64,000 bases of DNA, taken from Pseudalkalibacillus hwajinpoensis (GTDB lineage Bacteria; Bacillota; Bacilli; Bacillales; Guptibacillaceae). The stretch is taken from the NCBI RefSeq assembly GCF_015234585.1, contig NZ_JADFCM010000006.1, positions 27,566 through 91,565 of the forward strand, written 5' to 3'. Shown one piece after another: positions 43,905 through 51,976 of the stretch; the stretch's first letter is position 1, and the number at the start of each line of letters is the position of its first letter. Both the position numbers and the translations under genes were made by a program. A model generated the notes under the pieces. It searched no databases. It was not told the origin of the DNA and worked only from the letters and a program-made list of their open reading frames with translations.

Positions 43905-44429
43905 ATGTTATTTTCGTATAATCGTATAGCACCTACTCTCGCTCCAAATGTTTTTGTCGCACCCGGCGCAAAAATCATCGGAGATGTCTCAATCGGAGAG
44001 GACTCTACAGTTTGGTTTAACGCTGTTTTAAGAGGTGATGAAGCACCGATTAGTATCGGGAAAGGATGCAACATTCAGGACAATTGCACCTGTCATCTAT
44101 TTGAAGGGTATCCTCTCGTTCTTGAGGATGAGGTATCAGTTGGTCATAACGCCATTCTTCATGGTTGCACCATTCGAAAAGGTGCTTTAATCGGAATGGG
44201 CGCGATCATTCTTGATGGAGCTGATATAGGAGAAGGTTCTTTAATTGGGGCACATACACTCATTCCATCAGGTAAAAAAATCCCGCCAAACAGCATGGTG
44301 CTTGGCTCACCAGGTAAAGTAATTCGTGAATTGACAGATAAAGATAGAGAGCTGATCAAGCTAACCATTGAAACTTATAAAACAAAAGGGAAAGAATTTA
44401 AAGAGAGCTCGTTCGAAATAAAAGAATAG
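43905..44429 (+). CDS. Gamma carbonic anhydrase-like hexapeptide-repeat protein (PaaY/YtoA group)
   Basis: A 174-residue left-handed beta-helix protein. Hexapeptide turns are seen throughout (GDVSIGEDSTVWFNAVLRGD, then IGKGCNIQDNCTCHL). The metal-ligand histidines are in TCHLFEG and SVGHNAILHG. In paa clusters the homologue PaaY acts as a thioesterase; in other settings the family is called YtoA. Its location beside paaX suggests the former, which is inference. It is convergent with paaX across a strong terminator. Confidence 0.85.
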   Translation: MLFSYNRIAPTLAPNVFVAPGAKIIGDVSIGEDSTVWFNAVLRGDEAPISIGKGCNIQDNCTCHLFEGYPLVLEDEVSVGHNAILHGCTIRKGALIGMGAIILDGADIGEGSLIGAHTLIPSGKKIPPNSMVLGSPGKVIRELTDKDRELIKLTIETYKTKGKEFKESSFEIKE

Positions 44430-44430
44430 A

Positions 44431-44472
44431 AAAAAGAAGGAACTGGAGGTTAATCCTCCGTTCCTTCTTTTT
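44431..44472. terminator. Bidirectional terminator
   Basis: An imperfect 18-bp stem (44431-44449 with 44455-44472) with 5-base loop and flanking A/T runs, between the convergent PaaY-like gene and paaX. Confidence 0.9.
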
Positions 44473-45364
44473 ATAGGCGATCCGTTAAGAGAGGATGCTG
44501 TAAGGCATCATAACCGTTATCTTTGTTTGTTAACTCATTTCCTTCTTTAAAGATTTCTTCAAAGAAGCGAGAAGCCGGCTGGGCAAGTGTTCTATAATAA
44601 TCACTAAATAACGTAGCCGCATACTCGCCCGGCCACTCTTCAGGTAATAGTTCTGAGGGAAGTCCTGGATCAACGAAGAGAAATTTTCTATATTCATGAA
44701 CTAGCTTTGCCCGTTCAACAAAGCACTCCCCATCACTCATCTTACCTTTTTCAATTTTACTTCGATCAATCACATAGCGCTCACTATACATTTGGATGAA
44801 TTCACGATATTTCTTACTAATTTCGTTCAAATCCCAGCATTCCTCTACAAGAGCCATGCTCTCGTGCGGTCCTTTGTAATCGGCTATAAAGAAATGGATA
44901 TAATCGCGAATATCATATTTCTCAATTAGCAAATTTACCTGTTCTTCAAGATGGTTGGGAGATAGCCATAAACTAGCAGAAGAACTTCCAAAGCCGCTCC
45001 ACACTAGCTCTTTACGCAGCTCATCGCGAATATGACGTTTCTCTTCAGGAATGTTATAAAGCAACATTCGCCATCTTCCGTCCCACTCTGAAGGTTGAAG
45101 CTTAAATATTCTTCGCGCAGCCTCATCCATCCTTTTAACACCGCGATCTGTTAAGTAATAAAAACTTTTGTTACCTTCTTTCCTGGATTCCACCCAACCT
45201 TGTTTACTCATTCTTGAAATGGCCGCTCGAACAGATTGATCGTTATGACCAAACTCTTTCAAAAGACGAATCAGACTTCCGATCCAAATTTCATTTCCAT
45301 AATGTCTGATATATTCTCCATACAGTGTAAAAATCATTGATCTTGTATTTAAACCTTCACTCAT
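44471..45364 (-). CDS. paaX: Phenylacetic acid degradation repressor PaaX
   Basis: A 297-residue PaaX-family regulator. It has the N-terminal NTRSMIFTLYGEYIRHYGNEIWIGSLIRLL, a winged-helix region (GHNDQSVRAAISRMSKQGWVESRKEGNKSFYYLTDRGVKRM) and the C-terminal DPGLPSELLPEEWPGEYAATLFSDYY. PaaX represses paa genes and is released by phenylacetyl-CoA in Enterobacteria. The start is uncertain among three adjacent ATGs; 45364 is favoured because GGGGG is 7 bases upstream. An inverted repeat lies at the putative promoter. It likely ends the paa operon or has its own promoter. Confidence 0.9.
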   Translation of the reverse strand: MSEGLNTRSMIFTLYGEYIRHYGNEIWIGSLIRLLKEFGHNDQSVRAAISRMSKQGWVESRKEGNKSFYYLTDRGVKRMDEAARRIFKLQPSEWDGRWRMLLYNIPEEKRHIRDELRKELVWSGFGSSSASLWLSPNHLEEQVNLLIEKYDIRDYIHFFIADYKGPHESMALVEECWDLNEISKKYREFIQMYSERYVIDRSKIEKGKMSDGECFVERAKLVHEYRKFLFVDPGLPSELLPEEWPGEYAATLFSDYYRTLAQPASRFFEEIFKEGNELTNKDNGYDALQHPLLTDRL

Positions 45365-45381
45365 CATCATACCCCCGCTCG

Positions 45382-45403
45382 TCATAACTTCATTCCGTTA
45401 TGA
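45382..45403 (-). promoter_or_regulatory. Inverted repeat upstream of paaX
   Basis: TCATAAC (45382-45388) and GTTATGA (45397-45403) form a 7-bp inverted repeat with an 8-base spacer, 18 bases before the chosen start. It may be an autoregulatory operator. It differs from the site at the two operon promoters. Confidence 0.5.
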
Positions 45404-45458
45404 ATACGTCGCCTAAATATGATGTTATACTACCAGAGCCATTGGTCCAAAGCAACTT

Positions 45459-46235
45459 TTACTTTCCTTTAAACACTGGTTTTCTTTTCTCTGCAAAAGC
45501 ATCTAACGCTTCGAGACGATCCTCTGTTGGAATCGTTACTTCATATGCTTTAGATTCAATAGCCATACCAGTATGACGGTCTACATTCATACCTTCACGA
45601 ACGGCAAATTTCGCCTGCTGTACCGCAACAGGAGCATTTTGACAGATCTCTCTCGCTAGCTCTTCACACTTACCTAGTAAATTCTCACGAGTCGTAACAC
45701 CGTTTAAAATTCCGTAGTCGTATGCTTCTACAGATGATAGTTTGCGAGCAGTTAAAACTAATTCCATCGCTTTCGCTGTTCCAATCAAACGAGGTAAACG
45801 TTGCGTTCCTCCCGCACCAGGTATGATGCCAAGGCTCGTTTCAGTTAAGCCCATTTTTGTTCCTTCGACGGCAAATCGAAAATCACATGCAAGAGCGAGC
45901 TCAAACCCTCCCCCAAAAGCAAAACCATTCAGCGCAGCGATCGTTGGCTGGGGAAGCGATTCAACAGAGGAGAAAACCTCACGAATCTTCTTCACATTTC
46001 GCCGCACCTCACTCTCAGAAAGTGTCCGCCTTTCTTTTAAGTCCGCCCCTGCACTGAAAGCCCTTTCACCAGCTCCCATAAAAATAACGGCACGTACCTC
46101 TCGATCCGAGTAAATATCATCAACAATGCCTTGAAGAACTGAGAGTGTTTCATAATTAAAGCAGTTTAATACATCTGGACGATTTAACATTACGTATGCC
46201 ACATGGTTTTTCATTTCATATGTAACGACAGCCAT
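45459..46235 (-). CDS. Enoyl-CoA hydratase/isomerase family protein (PaaF-like)
   Basis: A 258-residue crotonase. The oxyanion loops are RAFSAGADLKER and NGFAFGGGFELALACDFRFA, and the catalytic region is GLTETSLGIIPGAGGTQRLPRLIG. In paa operons PaaF hydrates 2,3-dehydroadipyl-CoA. ATG 46235 follows AGGAGGT; 20 extra upstream codons lack a site. A 138-base gap with a GC-rich hairpin separates it from the other crotonase, so its expression may be uncoupled. Confidence 0.85.
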   Translation of the reverse strand: MAVVTYEMKNHVAYVMLNRPDVLNCFNYETLSVLQGIVDDIYSDREVRAVIFMGAGERAFSAGADLKERRTLSESEVRRNVKKIREVFSSVESLPQPTIAALNGFAFGGGFELALACDFRFAVEGTKMGLTETSLGIIPGAGGTQRLPRLIGTAKAMELVLTARKLSSVEAYDYGILNGVTTRENLLGKCEELAREICQNAPVAVQQAKFAVREGMNVDRHTGMAIESKAYEVTIPTEDRLEALDAFAEKRKPVFKGK

Positions 46236-46272
46236 TAAAAAAACCTCCTCTATGTTTGTAAGCATAGGAAAG

Positions 46273-46310
46273 AGCCGGGGGAGCTGATTGCGCAATCAAC
46301 CACCACGGCT
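46273..46310 (-). other. GC-rich hairpin between the two crotonase genes
   Basis: Minus-strand AGCCG...CGGCT outer pairing (46273-46277 with 46306-46310) encloses a GATTGCGCAATC palindrome. It is the only GC-rich structure in the operon and has no T-run, so it may be a processing or stability element. Confidence 0.45.
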
Positions 46311-46373
46311 ACTTTCACTCTATAGCATCTATTCTTGATTTACCCCCATTTCCCTGCTTTTTTCTCTCATAAC

Positions 46374-47147
46374 TTAACTGCCGTGAAAAACTGGTTTACG
46401 TTTCTCGGTAAAAGCTTGAATGCCTTCAAGATGATCGTTCGTTTTTCCGGCTTCTCCTTGAGTCACAGCTTCCATCTCAAGTACTTCATCAAGATTACTT
46501 TCCCAACTTCTTTGAAAGTTTTGCTTAATGTGCTGCACCGCTTTAGGAGGAAGACTAGCTAAGCGATTGGCAAACTGATTCATTCCTTGCTCCCAATACT
46601 CATTTGAGAACATGTCTGTCACAAGACCAAGCTCTTTGGCATCTGCAGCACTTACTTTCTCTCCAAGCATAGCAAGCTCCAGTGCTTTCGCATGACCAAG
46701 TAAGCGCGGTAGAAAGTAAGTGCTCCCAGAATCAGGAACAAGCCCAACATGAACAAAAGCCTCAATAAAGCTTGCACGCTCATGAGCTAACCGAAAATCA
46801 CACGCTAGAGCAAGACTCATTCCAGCACCCGCCGCTACTCCATTCACAGCAGCGATCACCGGCTTACTTGATGACGTTATTTCTTTCACCATTGGGTTAT
46901 AAGTAGATCTGAGCATTTCCGCATGATCCACACCTTCTTCAACGCTACCTAAATCTTGACCAGAACAGAAAGCTCTTCCATTACCTGTAATAACAATGCA
47001 GCGAACCTCTTGATCGTTTGTTGCTTGATTGACCGCTTTCGCTACTTCTTTGTTCATCAAAGATGTAAACGCATTCAATTTATTTGGTCGATTTAGACGA
47101 ATCCAACTTACACGATCTTTCACTTCATACTCAATCGTTTCGAACAT
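46374..47147 (-). CDS. Enoyl-CoA isomerase/hydratase family protein (PaaG-like)
   Basis: A 257-residue crotonase with RAFCSGQDLGSVEEG and NGVAAGAGMSLALACDFRLAHERASF. The E residue of the hydratase pair at VGLVPDSGSTYFLPRLLG is replaced by Asp/Ser, typical of PaaG, the ring 1,2-epoxyphenylacetyl-CoA isomerase. ATG 47147 follows AGGCGGTG. It is directly downstream of the EthD-like gene. Confidence 0.86.
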   Translation of the reverse strand: MFETIEYEVKDRVSWIRLNRPNKLNAFTSLMNKEVAKAVNQATNDQEVRCIVITGNGRAFCSGQDLGSVEEGVDHAEMLRSTYNPMVKEITSSSKPVIAAVNGVAAGAGMSLALACDFRLAHERASFIEAFVHVGLVPDSGSTYFLPRLLGHAKALELAMLGEKVSAADAKELGLVTDMFSNEYWEQGMNQFANRLASLPPKAVQHIKQNFQRSWESNLDEVLEMEAVTQGEAGKTNDHLEGIQAFTEKRKPVFHGS

Positions 47148-47166
47148 TTTATTAACACCGCCTCTT

Positions 47167-47487
47167 CTACTTTGTATCTGCTGTCTCTCCAACTTCTTCG
47201 CCAACCATTAGTGTGACAAGATCTCCCGCAAACCCCATCAAATCTTTCCCTGAGGCTTTTCCTTCTTGCGACTTCATACCAGCTTTCATCGCTTCGTGAT
47301 CTTCATAATACATTTCACACATAAGATAGTAGTCACTTTTCCCCATTGGTGAACCAACTATTTTAGTTACTTCCATTTTTTTAAGACCGGGAATTTTTGA
47401 TGTAATCGGAGCATGTGTATTAAAGTAGTGTTCATCGAACTTTTGAGCATTTTCCGGTTGTTTGTACAATGCGATTAATTTGACCAT
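47167..47487 (-). CDS. EthD family protein
   Basis: A 106-residue dimeric alpha+beta barrel protein: MVKLIALYKQPENAQKFDEHYFNTHAP, then GLKKMEVTKIVGSP and YYLMCEMYYEDHEAMKAGMKSQEGKA. EthD was first seen in fuel-ether degradation. Small EthD-like proteins are found in Gram-positive paa operons; their role is unknown. Here it lies between paaD and the PaaG-like gene. Confidence 0.85.
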   Translation of the reverse strand: MVKLIALYKQPENAQKFDEHYFNTHAPITSKIPGLKKMEVTKIVGSPMGKSDYYLMCEMYYEDHEAMKAGMKSQEGKASGKDLMGFAGDLVTLMVGEEVGETADTK

Positions 47488-47512
47488 TCTTCATCAACCT
47501 CTCTCATTTTAA

Positions 47513-47986
47513 TTAAATCGATACAGGCTTCATCGCTTCAAATGGATTCTTACACGACCTGCAATACAATATACTTCGACAAGCAGCTGGCCCAAAAATA
47601 TTGTCCATCGTTGTATAAACTGATTCACAATAAGGACAGGGTACTCTCCATTCCTTCCCATCGTGTTCTTCCGGGGGAGCAATGCCAAACTTTTTCAACG
47701 CTTCTCTTCCTTTTGTAGAAACAAGGTCCGTTGTCCAGATCGGATACCGAATGAAAGTGACAGTTACAAAATCCACTTCAGGAATACTTTCTACAGCCAA
47801 CTCAATATTCCTTTTGATCATATCTAGGGCAGGGCAGCCAGAGAATGTCGGCATAGCTTCAATTGTCACTCGGTGATTGGAGGTGTGAACTTCGTGTATT
47901 ATCCCAAGATCGACAACGCTTACAACTGGAATTTCAGGATCCTTTACAGTTTCAAGAACCTCCATGACTCTTTCTTTAAGAAACAT
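47513..47986 (-). CDS. paaD: Phenylacetate-CoA oxygenase subunit PaaD (PaaJ)
   Basis: A 157-residue protein with an N-terminal MIP18/DUF59 domain (VKDPEIPVVSVVDLGIIHEV, with SGCPALDMIKRNIELAV) and a C-terminal zinc-ribbon-like segment (VPCPYCES near residue 115, ILYCRSCKNPFEAMKP near 140). PaaD helps Fe-S assembly of the epoxidase system. GGAGGGGGG precedes the start. Confidence 0.9.
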   Translation of the reverse strand: MFLKERVMEVLETVKDPEIPVVSVVDLGIIHEVHTSNHRVTIEAMPTFSGCPALDMIKRNIELAVESIPEVDFVTVTFIRYPIWTTDLVSTKGREALKKFGIAPPEEHDGKEWRVPCPYCESVYTTMDNIFGPAACRSILYCRSCKNPFEAMKPVSI

Positions 47987-48005
47987 TCTATGTTGTCCCC
48001 CCTCC

Positions 48006-48782
48006 TTACCACTCAGCTGCTGGCACAGATTGATAGACTTCTGAAAGAGTAACCAATGCTGTCATTAAATGCGTTGTATGAATCCCGTTTCGTCCATCTC
48101 CTTGCTTCATGCCCATTGAAAAAGTAGACTCTTTTTTATTTAAGTATTCGATAAAACGTTGCTTAAGAATTTCCTCGCCTTCAATAAGCGAGAGGTGCAC
48201 CATTTGATCTCCTAAACGACCGTATGAAAAAACGCCACCTAGATCTTCAAGCACGGTGCTGATCGCCTTCTCCATTCTGTTCCTCGCTTCAGAAGTACTA
48301 TTCATTAGCTGTCCATACCACACTTCCCAGTGCATCATATGGTAGCTCATTTCAATAGAGATTTTTTGAACAATGTGTTGAAGAGGCTCATAGGATTCTT
48401 GTTTTATAGAATCAAGCCGGATTTTTTTTGCGAGAGTATAAAAGTAATTTCGGACAACAGTAAAAGCCCAATCATACGAAGGGTTTTCTAAATAGGTCCC
48501 CGTTCCATTCGGTAACTCCACAAGCACTGAATTACGAAAATGCTCACTTGATCGTTGATGTGTTAAAACATCAGCCTCGCCTTCACCAAGTTCTTCTAAC
48601 AATGAATAATAAAGCGCTGCATGCCCCATTAAATCCTGGCTAATCGATGCAAACGCCACATCTTCTTCGATATGAGGAGCGAGGCCGAGCCATTCTGAAC
48701 CTCGATAAGCTAGAATAAAGTCATCATCTGCTAATTGATAGATTAGTTCAATTAAGCATTGTTGATATTCCTCAGATTTCAT
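48006..48782 (-). CDS. paaC: Phenylacetyl-CoA 1,2-epoxidase structural subunit PaaC
   Basis: A 258-residue ferritin-like subunit (LAYRGSEWLGLAPHIEEDVAFASISQDLMGHAALYY; later SYHMMHWEVWYGQLM). It is paralogous to PaaA but, as usual for PaaC, structural. ATG overlaps the paaB stop (TAATG). Confidence 0.92.
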   Translation of the reverse strand: MKSEEYQQCLIELIYQLADDDFILAYRGSEWLGLAPHIEEDVAFASISQDLMGHAALYYSLLEELGEGEADVLTHQRSSEHFRNSVLVELPNGTGTYLENPSYDWAFTVVRNYFYTLAKKIRLDSIKQESYEPLQHIVQKISIEMSYHMMHWEVWYGQLMNSTSEARNRMEKAISTVLEDLGGVFSYGRLGDQMVHLSLIEGEEILKQRFIEYLNKKESTFSMGMKQGDGRNGIHTTHLMTALVTLSEVYQSVPAAEW

Positions 48783-49123
48783 TACCCCTCGCCTCCTCCC
48801 ATAATGTCTTTTTCAGTGAGCTGTTCTTGCTCATACTGACGCCACTTTTTCCTTAAATAGCCGTATCCCTTAGTCTCACGATAATTCTTCTCCAGATGCT
48901 TCATTGCCTCTCGTTCCTCTTGACTCATCCGTTTAATATGATCACGTTTCACTACCCAAATATCAGCTACCTGCTCTCTCCGAAAAAAATTTTCTTTCGC
49001 CATAATAAAGGCGAGTTCACGATTAGGTGCAAGAAGACTAAACTGATGCTGTAGTGATGCGGTATCCGTCTTCTTACTAAAAACCTCATAAACTTCATAA
49101 AACTGATTATTTTCTTCACTCAC
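48782..49123 (-). CDS. paaB: Phenylacetyl-CoA 1,2-epoxidase subunit PaaB
   Basis: A 113-residue protein with the PaaB pattern: YEVFSKKTDTASLQHQFSLLAPNRELAFIMAKENFFRREQVADIWVVKRD. PaaB bridges PaaA-PaaC complexes. It lies 6 bases after paaA and overlaps paaC. Confidence 0.92.
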   Translation of the reverse strand: MSEENNQFYEVYEVFSKKTDTASLQHQFSLLAPNRELAFIMAKENFFRREQVADIWVVKRDHIKRMSQEEREAMKHLEKNYRETKGYGYLRKKWRQYEQEQLTEKDIMGGGEG

Positions 49124-49129
49124 ACCCTA

Positions 49130-50083
49130 TCACCTCACTAAATTCGTTTTTACGCTTGAACCGAGTGCATCTCTTACCCAGCTATTCATCTCATATGAAC
49201 GAACGCGAAGTGCTAATCGCTCTTTCGATTTAGGTCCATTTCCAGTAACAATTTGCTTAAATTCTTGCCAATCCGGCTGCTGATACGTCCATTCAGCAGT
49301 TGCTTCATCAAACGTTAACGTCTCATCTGGTATGGTTAATCCCAACGCCCAAACTCTTGGAACATACTTCGTAAGAAACTCCTGTCTCAGCTGTTCATTT
49401 GTTTTCGTTCGAAGCTTATAGCGCATATTCTTATCCTGATTCGTATGACCAGTATCCGCTTTTGATTTCGGTCCAAAAAACATAAGAAGAGATGGCCACC
49501 AATTATTAATAGAATTTTGTAACAAGGCACGCTGTTCTTTAGTTCCTTCCGCTAGAGCCATAATAATGCTTTCCCCATGCTGAGCATGAAACACCTCTTC
49601 CGCACAGATGCGTTTCAAAGCACGGCCATACGGTCCATAAGAAGTTCCTAACATCATCGTTTGCGAAATAATTGCCGCACCATCTACTAACCAAGCAATC
49701 ACTCCGGCATCTCCCCAAGTCGGCGCCTCCATATGAAAAACATTATGAAATTTCAACCTTCCAGAAAAAAGATCCTGCATAATGTCATCGCGTCCTTTTC
49801 CTAGTGGTTCCATTAAATCCTCAGCTACACGGAGCAGTAGCTGTCCATGCCCCATTTCGTCCTGTACTTTCGCCATGATCGCAAGTTTCCTATAAAGGGT
49901 AGGGGCTTTAGGAACCCATTCTTTCTCTGGCAACGCCCCCATAATTTCACTAATTCCATGCATTGAAATTAACCTAATCAAGGCTTCTCGATAATCATCT
50001 GGCATCCAATCATCCGCTTCAATCTTTTCTCCATTATCAATACGATCCATAAACTGATCCATTTGAGCTTCCGAAGTTATCAC
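49130..50083 (-). CDS. paaA: Phenylacetyl-CoA 1,2-epoxidase catalytic subunit PaaA
   Basis: A 317-residue di-iron ferritin-like oxygenase subunit. Metal ligands lie in MAKVQDEMGHGQLLLRV and RICAEEVFHAQHG. The protein continues with KDLMEPLGKGRDDIM-type and FFGPKSKADTGHTN blocks typical of PaaA. It epoxidises the ring of phenylacetyl-CoA with O2. The GTG at 50083 with AGGTGG upstream is preferred over GTGs at 50095 and 50098, which lack a site. It is the first gene of the paa operon. Confidence 0.9.
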   Translation of the reverse strand: MITSEAQMDQFMDRIDNGEKIEADDWMPDDYREALIRLISMHGISEIMGALPEKEWVPKAPTLYRKLAIMAKVQDEMGHGQLLLRVAEDLMEPLGKGRDDIMQDLFSGRLKFHNVFHMEAPTWGDAGVIAWLVDGAAIISQTMMLGTSYGPYGRALKRICAEEVFHAQHGESIIMALAEGTKEQRALLQNSINNWWPSLLMFFGPKSKADTGHTNQDKNMRYKLRTKTNEQLRQEFLTKYVPRVWALGLTIPDETLTFDEATAEWTYQQPDWQEFKQIVTGNGPKSKERLALRVRSYEMNSWVRDALGSSVKTNLVR

Positions 50084-50103
50084 TATTCCACACACCACCT
50101 ATA

Positions 50104-50150
50104 TAACGTTTATTTAACGTCATTATATTTTATTGTCATATAAATATCAA
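50104..50150 (-). promoter_or_regulatory. Promoter and operator of the paa operon
   Basis: On the minus strand TTGATA (50150-50145), 17 bases, then TATAAT (50127-50122). Plus-strand TAACGTTTATTTAACGTCA (50104-50122) is an inverted repeat (7-bp arms, 5-base centre, one mismatch). Its core ACGTTTATTTAACG (50106-50119) lies 2 bp from the -10, exactly as at 39491-39504 before the PheDH operon. Confidence 0.9.
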
Positions 50151-50172
50151 TTGTTTTCTGATTATTCATAAT

Positions 50173-50201
50173 AAAAAGCTGATCCCAATAGGATCAGCTT
50201 T
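50173..50201 (-). terminator. lcfB terminator
   Basis: AAAGCTGATCC (50175-50185) pairs with GGATCAGCTTT (50191-50201); T-run on the minus strand. Confidence 0.88.
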
Positions 50202-50206
50202 TTTGT

Positions 50207-51733
50207 TTAGACGTTCATTTGTTTTCTAAGGGCTTTTCTCAGAATTTTCCCAGTCGTATTTTTCGGAAGTTCTTCAATGAATTCGATTGTCGTGGGACAC
50301 TTATATTTCGCTAAATGTTCTTTGCAAAAGCTCATAACTTCTTCTTCTGAAATCTTTTGCTTCGTTACAACAAAAGCCTGCACAGCTTCCCCAAAATTCG
50401 GATCAGGTATCCCGACAACTGCAGCCTCTACAATTTCTGGGTGCTTGTAAAGAACCTCCTCTACTTCTCTTGGATAAACGTTGTAACCTCCGACGATTAC
50501 CATATCTTTTTTGCGATCCACTATATAGAAGTATCCCTCTTCATCCATTCTTGCTAAATCGCCTGTAAATAGCCACCCTTCTTTAAGGGTAACGGCTGTA
50601 TCCTCCGGCATCTTATAATACCCCTTCATCACATTAGGCCCCTTAACTGCCAGTTCACCAATCATCCCTACCGAAAGCTCTTGCCCAAGTTCATCAACTA
50701 CTTTGTTTTCGACATTAGTAATGTTACGACCAATTGAACCAGCTTTCCTAGGTCGGTCTAATGGATTGAAGCACGTAACGGGAGCCGCTTCTGATAACCC
50801 ATATCCCTCAGAAATGCGGACATTAAACTTTTCTTCAAAACGGTGAAGAAGGGCGACAGGCAAGGAAGACCCTCCAGAAATACAAATACGCATATGTTGA
50901 AAATATTCAGCACGGCCTTCAGGATATTGATAGAGGAAATTATACATTGTTGGTACACCAGCGAAAATTGTTGCTTTGTATTTCTCAGCAACACGAAAAA
51001 CTTCTTGAGGACTGAACTTAGGGAGGATGACAATGGTTCCGCCTGATATAAGCGGTGCATTCATTGAAACAGTCATGCAGAATACATGAAACATCGGAAG
51101 GGCTGTAATCACCACATCCTGAGAGGAGATTTGGAGATATGATCCTGTATCTGAAGCATTGCTAAATATATTCCTATGGGTAAGCATAGCACCTTTTGGT
51201 TTTCCGGTAGTACCGGATGTATAAAGAATAACAGCAAGATCATCTTCATTAATGGTTATTTCCGGTAGTGACTTATCGTGATCTTTAAGCATATTTGTAA
51301 ACGTTTTCAATTTAATGTTTGAAATCATTCTACTTTCTGTTCCCTCTCCTGTATAAACAACAAGACCTACACCAGAAAGTTGATCGGCCATTTTTTCAAC
51401 GAGAGGTAGTGCCTGCTCTAACGTCACGATTGCTTTCACATCTCCATTATGAAGGAGATAGCCGATTTCATCAGGGGTATAGATAGGATTGATTGGAATG
51501 ATGACTGCACCCGCTCTTAATGCACCGTAATAACTAATTAGAAATTCCGGCGAGTTTCCTAAAATAAGGGCAACATGATCGTCTTTCTTTACTCCTTCTG
51601 CCGATAAATTGGCAGCAAACATAGAAACCTTATGCTCAAACTCTTTGTAAGATACAGCATTATCTTGATAAATGTATGCCTGTTTCTCAGGATAAGTGGC
51701 AGCTGTCTCTTTTAATTGCTGAGATAAATTCAT
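50207..51733 (-). CDS. lcfB: Long-chain fatty-acid-CoA ligase LcfB (YhfL)
   Basis: A 508-residue AMP-forming acyl-CoA synthetase. [19 protein letters not shown] (P-loop-like), [43 protein letters not shown]-type core and the final [15 protein letters not shown] with catalytic Lys. It matches B. subtilis YhfL by eye over the whole length and sits in the same neighbourhood. FadR control is shown by an exact operator upstream. Length and motifs are those of a fatty-acyl ligase, not the ~440-residue PaaK. Confidence 0.9.
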   Translation of the reverse strand: [508 protein letters not shown]

Positions 51734-51749
51734 TCGCTCTCCTCCTATG

Positions 51750-51767
51750 TGAATGAGTAATCATTCA
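51750..51767 (-). promoter_or_regulatory. FadR operator of lcfB
   Basis: TGAATGAGTAATCATTCA is a perfect match to the Bacillus FadR (YsiA) consensus TGAATGAMTARTCATTCA. It lies just downstream of the promoter and before the start of lcfB. Confidence 0.92.
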
Positions 51768-51786
51768 TTTTTAATTTTCTAAATAT

Positions 51787-51815
51787 ATTATATTGGAAGA
51801 AAATTTCAGTAGCAA
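51787..51815 (-). promoter_or_regulatory. lcfB sigma-A promoter
   Basis: On the minus strand TTGCTA (51815-51810), 17 bases, then TATAAT (51792-51787). The FadR operator begins 20 bases downstream. Confidence 0.7.
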
Positions 51816-51948
51816 GGGGAACAGAGCAAAGTTCATAATTTTAATCAAAACAGCAAAAGTATTTTTTTGGGAAGATCGTAATAAAACCAATACTCCCATG
51901 TTTTAGTAAGCTAGTTAGAAAGCCAATCTCACAAGAAATAAAAAAATT

Positions 51949-51972
51949 AAGAAGCTGGTCTCCCAGCTTCTT
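51949..51972 (-). terminator. lplJ terminator
   Basis: GAAGCTGG (51951-51958) pairs with CCAGCTTC (51963-51970); T7 follows after TTAA on the minus strand. Confidence 0.85.
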
Positions 51973-51976
51973 TCAT

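Noticed and set aside
50207..51733. AMP-forming ligase as the missing phenylacetate-CoA ligase PaaK
   Set aside because: Length, motifs, neighbourhood and the exact FadR operator all fit LcfB/YhfL, a fatty-acyl-CoA ligase; PaaK is shorter and of a different subfamily.
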